A stretch of 64,000 nucleotides of DNA from Nageia nagi (lineage: Eukaryota; Pinophyta): assembly GCA_050084985.1 (NCBI GenBank), contig JBITNC010000002.1, forward strand, positions 16,740,001 through 16,804,000, read 5' to 3'. The notes beneath the pieces were generated by a model that made no database searches, was not told the origin of the DNA, and was given only the letters and a program-made list of their open reading frames with translations. Numbering within the stretch: the first letter of the stretch is position 1; each line of letters begins with the position of its first letter. Made by a program: the position numbers and the translations under genes. Below are positions 22,990 to 33,131 of this stretch, piece by piece.

Positions 22990-23130
22990 AAGATGTTTAT
23001 GCTCTTCAAATGTAAAAGGTGACATGAAAAAGAAAGATCGTGTTTCCGAGGGGATTTTAGAACTTTGGTGCTTTGTACTAGGATGTCGTAATATAGCAGC
23101 TTTCTTTCTTTTAAATATATATATTAATGC
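22990..23130 (+). other. 3' flank / likely 3' UTR of the RLP gene
   Basis: About 140 bp lie between the RLP stop codon and the start of gypsy homology on the opposite strand. AATAT-rich sequence (AAATATATATATTAATGC) near 23115 could serve as a weak plant polyadenylation region. No canonical AATAAA was noted. Confidence 0.35.
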
Positions 23131-25130
23131 TTTTATTAGCATCAATAACCATGCATAAAGATCTGAATAAGTTTTGAAAGCAATTTTTTAGATGTCATCA
23201 TTTTTCATTTGAACTTGATGATATTCAATTTTCAAATCTAATTTGGTAACAAATTTAGCATGTTTCGGTTGGTCAAGAAAATTGTTAATTCATGTAGTAG
23301 TTAATGATTCTTGATATTGAATTTTTAGAGCTCTACAATAAATACACATTCATCTAGTTTCATCTTTATTGGAGACCAAGATTATTAGAGATCATGGTTA
23401 TGATGCACGAGGTTTGACAAACCCTTGATCTAATAAATATTGTACTTTCATTTTACTTCATCAAATTCCAAATTTGATTATTAATACAGCCCTATGTTAG
23501 GTATTGTTGAGTCTGCCAATAATTAAATCTCATGCTCAACTTGTCTCTAGGTGTTAGGCCCTGCGATGAGTGCATAACTTTTCAAAAGCCATGAAGTAGC
23601 TCCTTCAACTATTTATTTTATTATGGAGTACAATTTCATGTATCAACTTCCTCCTAACCCTATGGTCCATCTTTTGGGCCTCTTACCATCACAAGAACAA
23701 ATTTCTTACTAGTGTTCACTATTCTTTTTTCTTAAATTATGTTGTAATCAACTAAATTTTATTTTCACTCCTATGAGGATTAATTAGGAATTCCTTACCA
23801 CCTTTGAGCAATCAACACATAGTGATCATTGGTAAAAAATTGCATCTTATTCTTATAGGTATAGGATACAAAAGATCATTTTTTAAAATGTCAAAATGTA
23901 CAATGTTATAAGGGACCTTTTCCTTGAACTTTTCATTATAAAAAATCTAAACTTAACATTGCTTTATGAATTTTATCTCAACATATTGGTCGAGTTATCC
24001 CAATGGATATGGTTAAGGATGAGCTTTAACTTCTAATACTACCTATTGCACTAAACTCTATAAGATGATATTTCTATGTCAACCAAAGTTATAAAATGAA
24101 ACTACCTTCATCATCTTGATTTGGATATAAACTAAAAATAGCTCTTCTTTGCTTACTTCAAAATATTTTGATTACATTTGAGCCTGGTCATTCATCCATA
24201 TATATTATGATTTTATTTCTTTGGTTATCAATTAGTTACACAAACTAGTTTTTTATTAGATTATATGTTGTCATCCATAGCATTGCTAGTTTTAGTTACT
24301 CTAGGTGCCTTCTTCTTTCCCTTCGCCAACCACTTGGGCTTCCTTTCATGATGTAACTTCCAACACTACTCTACATTATGTCCATCCATATTACAAATAT
24401 GTTAGTGCTTGTCCCCCTTCAACATGGTAATAGAATTTTTCTTCATTTGTGGTCAAGAACCCTTTGGCTTTACAACAACTTAAGATGATTTACCTTGGTT
24501 TGATGTTGAATTTTCGAGCTTTGATTTTTAGTTCTTCATATTTGAGTGCATGGTGTTGACACTCACCTCATCAATGCTTGTAATATTAAAAATTGCCAAC
24601 TCCATCCTAAGATAAGTATGCAAACATTTCCTCATTACTCAAGGGTATTATTAATTGATATTTGATAATCATACTTGTTTCTAAAATTTAGTAGTGTAGT
24701 TCTAAATATTCTAACCTTTTGCCTCTAAAACTACCACCTTTCTTCTAGTTTTTCTTGATCTATGATAGGATAGAATTTATTATTAAGGGCATTAGAAAAT
24801 TGCTCCCTTTTCTGAATAGATAGTTACTTATTAATCATCTAACTAACAATGTATGCTTCCCACCACATGACATAATGTCCTTCGATATTCATTCTATAAA
24901 AATAGCCTCTTTAAGCTCCTATGTGGCTCTTTATGCTAAAGTATACTTCTAATTTCTTCAATTAACCATCCAATGTTTTGGATCTCCCTCTCTACTATAG
25001 ACTAAAATATCTAACCTAATCTCCATCTTGAATGTGTCTTTTCCTAATGGTTGAAACTAGGAGGTAGAGGCATGTTGTCACCTCTTAGTTGAGAAAGTAA
25101 TAACTTAATATGCTTCATTTTCCTCCTTTT
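23130..25130 (-). pseudogene. Ty3-gypsy gag-protease-RT remnant (minus strand)
   Basis: On the minus strand this reads from gag near 25060 (LDGWLKKLEVYFSI, YVMWWEAYI). A zinc-knuckle trace (ICNMDGHNVE..WKLH) lies near 24400-24345. The N-terminal half of the RT is at about 23480-23140: STIPNIGLY, YLLDQGFVKPRAS, LIILVSNKDETR, MCIYCRAL, KLDLKIEYHQVQMK and KIAFKTYSDLYAWL. The frame is broken many times. The RT stops at about 23130, before the catalytic YxDD, right at the 3' flank of the RLP gene. The missing RNase H and integrase lie on the opposite strand at 25180-27480. Confidence 0.75.
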
Positions 25131-25179
25131 CAATCAAGTTTTATTGCATTTACTCCATTGAGAATTTTAAAGTGATTTC

Positions 25180-27480
25180 TGCTAGCTATGTTGGATATGA
25201 GACTACCTTTGAAGTGGAGACTGATGCTTTGCACCATGCTATGGGAGTCATTTTACTCTAAGGTAGTACATTGGTATGTTATCATTTTGAATTATTTTTA
25301 GGAGATATTCTTAATTATTCAATATATAATAAAGAATTGGTTATTTTGGCATTGATAAAAAAAAATCGATAATTCATATTGATCATGAACGATTAAAATA
25401 CCTACAAATTTAAAGTAAATTATAGTAGTCAATATATATTAAATGGATGGGTTTCTTTCAATAGTTTAACCTTGTAATAAATTACAAGAGAGATAAGGCC
25501 AACAAGTTGGTTGATTTACTATCTAGAACTCCAATGAATTAGCTTTTGTTATTATGGAGTTAGAACCTTTTGCAATTGATGCTTACAAGGGTGAATATGA
25601 GGAAGATATGGAATTTAAAGAAGTTTATGATAGTCTTAGAGCTAAGAAGAATGCTTCAGTCGAATATTATCATTTGAAAGATGGCATATTTGTTTAAGGC
25701 TAGTAAGCTTTGTGTTTCTAAATATAGTAGATTATAGTTTATTAGGGATGCTCATACCTCATTGATTATTGGTCATTTTGGTGTGCATAAGACAATAGCA
25801 AATTTTTATGTACATTGGCTTAATATGTAAAATTGTTGGAATGTATAATGCATTATTGTAAAGGTTATGTAATAATCTTATATGTAAATTCACTAATACT
25901 TAAGAGTATCATTTGATACCTTAAGTATTTAAGTGGATATGATAATGTAACTTGTCCTACACTCCATGTCATGAGCATGCCCCTTGGGTAAAAGGATGTG
26001 CATGTCATGTTTTGTACATTGGATAAAAGGGTGATCCAAAGAGGGATTTTGGCCTATAAATAAAAGGCTCCCTCTTTGTGATTACACACAAAAATTTATG
26101 AAGTAAATTTATGCTATAGGATAGTGCATAGGAGTTGAGATTAGGAGGATTATAAGAGAGTTGTATTTGTGATTGAAGTAAAGATCTAGTTAGTGGATGT
26201 ACTCCTAGTTAGAGGAACCACTTACATATTGTGTTATCTTTGTGAGATTGCTTTGTGAGTTTGTTAGATGTGTATTGTGAGCTTTCATGTGATCTTGGGA
26301 GTTTAGAGTTGTTCATGTTATAGTTCAATTCTCTCAAAAATGATATCGCCAAGTATATATATGGTTTTAGCATTTGCAGTACCTTTAAACCAAGTAATCG
26401 AAAGTTAGGACACTCCCCTACCAATTCCCATTCGAACTTGGAAGAGCATTAATTTCAATGGATTTTATGGGTGGTTTGCCTACTACTACAAAGGAATATG
26501 ATTACTTATATGTGATTATTAATAGGTTCAATAAGGTGGTTGTTATGATCCCATGCAAGAAAATTATTACAACTAAAGAAGCAATTGATTTGTTCTTTCA
26601 TAATGTTTTTATGAATTTTGGATTGCCTAAGTGTATCATTAGTGACCATGATACTCGATTCTTTAGCAAATTTTGGACAACACTTTAGGAAATATTGGAC
26701 ACTAAACTAAAGACTTCTATAATATTTCATCCTTAAATGAATGATTAGAGTGAAGTTGTTAATAGGATCATTATTCATTTATTAAGGGAATTCAATCAAT
26801 AACCATCAAAAACTTAGGATAAAAATTTATCTAATTTGTAGTACTGCTACAATTGGGTTGTTTATTTATCTACTCAATTGTCACCATTTGAGGTATATTA
26901 TGGTTTTCTTCCACACTCGCCTTTTGATGGAGTATTTTTTAGTGATTCAACTGAAGTAGGGAGTAGTAATCTTGAAGGTAGTAAGGTTCTTAAGTTCATT
27001 CAAAAAAGTTATTTGAACCATGAATGAATTGAGGAGAAGTTAAAGAAGACATCAGAAATACAAGGAACTCCATGATGAACACAAAATTGCACATTAGTTT
27101 CAAATTGGAGATATGGTGTGGTTGCATTTGGGTAAAGAGAGACTTCAGGGTTTCAATAAGAAGTTGAAACCCTTATGACATGGACCATTCAAAATTATGG
27201 ACAAGTATGGGGGAGAATTAATTTAAGCTTGACTTGCCTAGTTATATGTAAATGCATTTTGTTGTTAATATGGAGAACCTTGAATTATTTGAGCCTTCAT
27301 TGTTGGATGATAAATATGAAACACATTGTTTGCCATAGTGGGATGGTTTAACTTCATCATTATTTGAGAAGGCAATAGAGTGTTAGATAAGAAGATTTGT
27401 ATAACTATAAGAGGTGCAAGAAGTTTTGGCTAACCTTTAAAAAAGGTGTTGAATAAGGCTATTTGATTACCTTTAGATCA
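25180..27480 (+). pseudogene. Ty3-gypsy RNase H-integrase remnant (plus strand)
   Basis: RNase H start: TTFEVETDALHHAMGVIL near 25205-25255. Integrase zinc-binding region: FIRDAHT, LIIGHFGVHKTIANFYVHW near 25740-25825. After the solo LTR it resumes with KYIYGFSICSTFKPSNRKLG near 26352-26410. The catalytic core is at 26458-26688, with SMDFMGGLPTTTKEYDYLYV and FGLPKCIISDHDTRFFSKFW holding the first two catalytic aspartates. A C-terminal region with stops continues to about 27480. It is interrupted by the solo LTR at 25834-26336. Many stops make it inactive. Confidence 0.85.
25834..26336 (+). mobile_element. Solo LTR with 5-bp target duplication (AAAAT)
   Basis: The element starts TGTTGGAATG and ends TTCTCTCA (503 bp). 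It is flanked by AAAAT at 25829-25833 and 26337-26341. It interrupts the gypsy integrase between FYVHWLNM and NDIAKYIYG, so the insertion is younger than the gypsy. Its 5' end resembles the LTR at 58513 (AATGCATTATTGTAAA is shared), as do a CCCTTGGGTAAAAgG segment and the CCTATAAAT region. That places it near the family of the plus-strand copia at 58.5-64 kb. Confidence 0.92.
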
Positions 27481-28085
27481 AGTGCCAAATTTATATGCTC
27501 ACTTGGTTCACTAAAAATTTTGAGGCACCAAAAGTTCCCCAATTGGGAGGCCTTGATCAAAAGTGTTTGTTAGATAATTGCAATGTAATGGTGAGCAGGT
27601 TGAAATTTGACACTCATATTGAATGTTTTTAAGATTTTTAAATGTTTTTTACAGCTATTTTTTTCTAACTATCACATTAGAAGGTAACATATTTTGAAGG
27701 ACAAAAATATTTAATGGGCATTATGATATTAAAATCATCATAAAATATTTATTGACAAGTAGGGACAGACATCAAATTTCAACCCTTATGATTGAGTAAT
27801 AAATACCCAAGTTAATTCAAAGTATTACCAACTTCATTTTGATGGGATTAATAGTATGGATGCAACTATCCTCTAGCCAAATTATACCATTTATTCTAGG
27901 TTTCTATAAAATAAACTTTGAGCATATATACCTTAAATCAGCCAAAACAAATCAAGATGGACGAATCATAGCTAAAGTAAATCAGATTCAAGGATTTCAA
28001 GCCAATCTGAACCCATCCAATTTTATACGCAATCCAAAGATGATATACACCCAAGGGTATAGATGAATTTGGTTGGAGGACAGGG
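27481..28085. other. No gene seen
   Basis: This lies between the gypsy 3' region and the minisatellite. The 75-codon frame at 27839-28066 has no motif. Old gypsy 3' UTR or LTR sequence is possible, but no LTR pair was found. Confidence 0.45.
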
Positions 28086-28089
28086 TTCC

Positions 28090-28835
28090 CCGTTACTAGT
28101 ATTGTCAGATTCGACAACTAGCTTAGTTTCTTTAATTCATCTACAACCAATCCAACTGCAATATGCCTAGGTACCGAACCAGCAATATTGTCCTTTCATA
28201 CCAACCTAGTAGCTTCATCTTTTGGTTCTAGCCTAGTTATTGGATGGTCGTGTCTATCCCAACAGAAGAAGCTAGTAGTACCAAATCGATCATACAATGA
28301 GTGGTGTCAGCCTGGTAGTATAAGTTGATGGTGTCAACCTAGTTGCATAAGGTTGGTGTTGTCCCAACTATACCATTGACTATTACCAACCTGGTAGCAT
28401 TCTCATTTGGTGCCAACCCAATGAAAAAATTCTAAACCATTGACACAGTGGCATCCTTTTAAGTGTTGACCCAATGGTAAAACTCCAATAATATTAACTA
28501 GGTGGCATGGGTTGTGGTGTTTACCCCATGATGTCTTTCTTAGTGTCCAACTTGGCTGCATATTAACTTGGATGGACATTGACCTTAGTCCGATCCAACT
28601 GCACATTAACCTATGACTAACCTAATGATGTCATACTTTGTTATCAACCCAGCAGCACAATGGTCTATTATCAACCCAATTACATTTATCTTCATGTCAA
28701 CCTGTTTGCATTGACTTTGGTTATGGCTCGATGGTAAGCAAGCTTGTTACCAACCCAACAGGAGACCATGATCATGTTGACTCGCTTGCATATTACCCTA
28801 TTGTCAACCTGACCACAAGTGAGATATTCTATTAG
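28090..28835. repeat. Degenerate minisatellite (TCAACCxAGTxGCAT units)
   Basis: A loose repeat recurs about every 30-45 bp. Examples are ACCAACCTAGTAGCTTC, TCAACCTAGTTGCATAAGG, ACCAACCTGGTAGCATTC, TCAACCCAGCAGCACAATGG and TCAACCTGTTTGCATTGAC. Units vary in length and sequence, so this is an old array. It contains no credible gene. Confidence 0.6.
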
Positions 28836-31800
28836 TTCGATAGCTATCAATTTTGAGTTCAAATGTGATTATTATTGGAAGCTAAAACACTAGGAAGCTT
28901 AAGCAATTGGGAGATGGAACATCAAGTACTAACATAACTCAAAGGTCAACCATCATGTTGATATTTATAAATACAGACTTAACTCATTTGGGGGGAATGA
29001 AGGAGTCAAGAGAGTTATATAGAGCTATTTTATTGTAGGTTATGGGTGATTGTTGTAGCCCATCTAAGATTGTATATCTGTTTTGGAGTTTTAATAAAAG
29101 GCCTAGAGCTCAATTGATGGTGGATGTTTTCCCACACTAGGGTTTACCACTATAAATCCTTGGGTCCCTATTGTGAGAATGCTTATTAATTGTATTATTA
29201 TTTGCAATAAGTAATTGTGTTTGCATAATGGGATATAAGCTTCCTTTTAATAATCTATAATTGTGGGATATAATCATATTTTGGCTATCCATTACGGATC
29301 ACTTGTAGATCTAATATGATACCTAAGTTAGTTTATCATTTGTTATTAACATCATAAGTATTGTAAATTTTGTTTGTGATTGCCATTAGAATTAAATTAA
29401 CATAATATATGTTAATTATTTTATTTTAATAAATCTATTTTTAATATCAACAATACATATATTCATTAAGACAACACATTTAAACCTTAAGATGTAATTA
29501 TGAGAAAATGATGGATGTTTCCAAAATTTACAAAAGGGAAAAAATCATTGAGAAGGTCATGTGACAATTTTATTGAACAATCATCGCATGATGAAGTCAA
29601 TACAACAACACTCAATGTCTGCTAGAACAATTTTCTTTATTGGATTTGGTAATGTAAAAGTTGCAATCTTGACAACTCTCTCACAACCAACACAAGCTCA
29701 CAACATGAAACTTTTATCTAATAGGATTTGGTTTCAAGATTCTCAATTATGTTCCGCATAGAGACAAGTATAACTCAAAAGCTATGTTTTAATCCAACCA
29801 TGTTTGATGCAATATATCTTTTTCTTTAACATTGTCCATGTCAACAAGTCTTACGAGATTCAAAATTAAGACTATATTCATTTACCACCATTGATTGATA
29901 TTGAATATATGTCCTACTTTGGCTCTACTCAATTTTAAGATTACAAATATATTTTCTTAAATTGTATCCTCTACTTTATTTCACATGTATTAATGGATTG
30001 TTACATGCAAAATGATGATTACTTCAAGATGAAATTATCATTCCAATATTTGATTGAGACCTATCCAATTAGTCCATGCTTGATATATAAATATTCAAAT
30101 TAATCTTTCGTTCTTTTAAAATATTCATGATTAATAACATCAAAGGATCCCATTATATCGTACCATATGCATAAGTGGAAAACTAGAAATAAAAATTACA
30201 TGCTTCTTATCTCATAGAGAAGGAAGACACCAAAATCATTTCCATGTATGGTTAATTCATGCAAATTCATCTTTGAAATAGGTTAGAAGACTTTGTTTGA
30301 ACTTAGATTATTCATTAATAACACTACTACAACTTATTATAGTTCATCAATTATTTGTAGTTGCATTGCTTTTGCACAACTACTTAATGCAAAAATGTAG
30401 AATTCAAAAGCCTTTACCACAACACTAAAATAGATACCAATTACCATTAGCAAATAGGGGTATAGAAAGGAATCCAAATATTTATTTTACTTTGACACTT
30501 ATTCTTGAAGATTTCAAGTACCTTAACAACTATTTTGAAGATGGAAACTACAAACAAAACATCAAAAATATGATTTCAATTCAACAAAAAAAACTAATTC
30601 AACACTATTAATTAGTTCAAACAAGATTAAGCATCATCATACCAACCAGATATCTCTACCCCACCTCATTTAATTTACATTATAAATTCTTTTTACGTCT
30701 ATCATTTACAAGTCATTAGGTAATTTATCAAAAACTTAATTTAACACTTGAATTAATTGCATCATACAACAATGATACTAAGGTAACAGTAGCCAATACT
30801 TGAGCATGACCCAAAAAGTTTGTATCGTAATGGGTCCCAAAAAATTAGATTTTAAACTTATGTTTTGATTATAAGTTATCGGAATTTTATCTTCTATATT
30901 TTCCCTCGTTACAGAAAATTGTATTACATAGTGGTGTATAATTTGATATTATTTTACTTGTATAAAAATTAAAAGCTATATAAATCATGGTATCATGATT
31001 GGCATTCTAACGTTATTTTTGCAATATTATACAACACCATACAACCTCCAAAACGTTCACAATTACTCATCCTGAAACTTTTGCAAAATAAATAGATAAC
31101 AATGCAATTATGATAAAATAACTGTTGATGTTACAAACCACAATGAAACTAATGAAGCAGCAAAACGCTCTTTCCACTTCTTGAAAACATTTGCTTAATC
31201 CATTAGCTCAGTCTTGAGCATAATAAACTTTAGTGTACTAAACAAATTCCTTATAAAAAATTAATCCATATCAGGCCAAAGATTATAGTATAAATTTGAA
31301 TTGGCATTAAACAGAAAAAACATTGGGCACCATGATATTACTTCATTATACAAGATGTTGACTTCCTTGAGTTGTTTTTACCCACAGAGTGAAAATGAAC
31401 TCTTAAATGTTGCCAAGTACTAAATTCTTGTCCAACTAGCTCAGAAAATAACAAGCAAGTTAATAAACAAACATTGGCAAGACGAGAAAAGATTTTGTTT
31501 AAATTGGTTAGCCATTGTGCAGATTCGGTACCTTTCAAGATATATCCGCTAATTGTAGGATGCTGATGGCACATTACAAGTTCTAAGAGGAGATGAGAGG
31601 GGTAAGAATCAAAACGGCAAAAGTTAATCGGCTTTTGAATTGTAGCATCACACGGTTGTTTTACATATTGTATGAGGTCACACTTGCATGGCTGTTTCAC
31701 ACATCATTTGATGCACACAACTCAAAAACCGTTTTAACTCCAATGAATCAAAAGCCTTGTCTTCTTTTCTCATTGCTTTCATAGAATAAAAAATGCCATT

Positions 31801-31928
31801 ATTCTCGTATGAAAAAATGCACTCACAGGGAGAGTTAGAATGCACAAAACATTCTTTGAACGACGATATATTTGATTAGCATTCCTCAAAGCCCCTGGTA
31901 GTTCATAGCCATATAACTAATCATGAAC
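28836..31928. other. No gene seen; includes possible LTR-like segment and 3' UTR of the CRM gene
   Basis: The segment at about 29030-29180 looks like copia LTR R/U5 sequence: it has GTGGATGTTTTCCCACAC, and TTTACCACTATAAATCC follows. No partner was found. The part nearest 31928 must contain the 3' UTR of the minus-strand CRM gene, but I could not place a polyadenylation site. The rest is AT-rich without signals. Confidence 0.4.
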
Positions 31929-33131
31929 TCAATCACTGTCCCAGTTTTCATCAATTTGTTTCTTTCTCTTACTGGTGTCCAAAACTTCATCTTTGCTGTC
32001 CATCTCCTGTTCTCCACGTATGTCAAACCTGCTGCCTCTCCCAACATCTTCATCACATTCAACTTCACCATGCATATCCAGCCCATCACTTTCACTGTTA
32101 TAATCAAGCTCTTCATCACTAGCCCAATGATCATGCATGTCACTCTTATATTCTCTGCTTTTGTCATCTCTACGTTCCCCAATATACTTATCACCGTTCC
32201 TGCTGCATAGTTCTTTCCTCCCTCCGTCTCTGGCCTCATCATGTCTGTTCCAATCCTCAAAATCACTGTCCCAATCATCATCCATGTCTTCGCTGCTTCT
32301 GGCTCTCTCAGACAGATGCATCTGGTTTCTTATTGCTTTATCAATATTATTGTTCTGAACACTTCTCAATCTCCCCTTGTCCGTGTTGTTCACAAAATCT
32401 ATCTCCTCTTCACTATCAAAATCATAATCTGTTTCACCCCTTTGCATTCTAATTTTGGCACTAACATCATCATCCGCATCCCAATCATCATCCATGTTTA
32501 TTTCATTCACAATGCCCTCATCATCACTATCCCAATTATCAACCATAGTCTGCCTTCTTCTCTCATCTACCATAACCCCATTGCCTCTTCTGTCGTTCAC
32601 GTCCTTGGGGACATACATGTCCATAGGGTCCCTTCTCTCTCTATTATCTGTATCCCTCCAGCGAGTGTTGCCTCTGAAGTCTTCTTCACTATCCGTGTTC
32701 CTTGAATCTCTTGTGCTTCTTCGAGGAATGTATTCACCACCTGTTTCATCGCTACCAGTAGGCCTGCTCCAGTATCTGATTTTGTCTCTTTCTTCCTTTT
32801 CTGCAGCCTCTTCAGCAGCAAACTCTTCGTCTGCTGCCTCTTCTATTTCAGCAATAAATCTATCTAACTCTTCTTGGTCACTATCCTCAACAGGAGGTTG
32901 CGTCTCCTGCAGTTCAATCTCTTCTAATGGTTGTCTATCACCATGAAGCATATATGGACTACCTTGCTTCTCATCTATCGCTCGAAAGAAAGTTGAAGCA
33001 ACCTTCTCAACACTGGCCATAGCAATAGGGTCTTCAGGATTCACACCCATTCGCCTAAGCTGTTGCTCGATTTTCTTTATATTTATTTTCTGAGACTCTA
33101 GGGCTTGCTCAAACCTGGCTTTGAACAGTGC
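31929..33131 (-). CDS. CRM gene exon 4 (helical segment and acidic tail)
   Basis: 1203 bp including the TGA at 31931-31929, giving 400 residues. The acceptor is CTGTGCAG|GCACTG. It starts [14 protein letters not shown], directly continuing the TLTKRK end of exon 3. A Glu/Ala-rich segment ([20 protein letters not shown]) follows, then a long Arg/Asp/Glu-rich low-complexity tail. Tryptophan-acid motifs are centred on W446, W463, W533, W582 and W643. The protein ends exactly on one of them (DENWDSD-stop). Confidence 0.92.
   Translation of the reverse strand, partial: ALFKARFEQALESQKINIKKIEQQLRRMGVNPEDPIAMASVEKVASTFFRAIDEKQGSPYMLHGDRQPLEEIELQETQPPVEDSDQEELDRFIAEIEEAADEEFAAEEAAEKEERDKIRYWSRPTGSDETGGEYIPRRSTRDSRNTDSEEDFRGNTRWRDTDNRERRDPMDMYVPKDVNDRRGNGVMVDERRRQTMVDNWDSDDEGIVNEINMDDDWDADDDVSAKIRMQRGETDYDFDSEEEIDFVNNTDKGRLRSVQNNNIDKAIRNQMHLSERARSSEDMDDDWDSDFEDWNRHDEARDGGRKELCSRNGDKYIGERRDDKSREYKSDMHDHWASDEELDYNSESDGLDMHGEVECDEDVGRGSRFDIRGEQEMDSKDEVLDTSKRKKQIDENWDSD

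Noticed and set aside
31923-32946. Several long plus-strand open frames (31923-32210, 32241-32705, 32455-32946)
   Set aside because: They are antisense shadows of the Asp/Glu/Arg-rich tail of CRM exon 4. Their Ser/Leu/Ile-rich products have no domain character.
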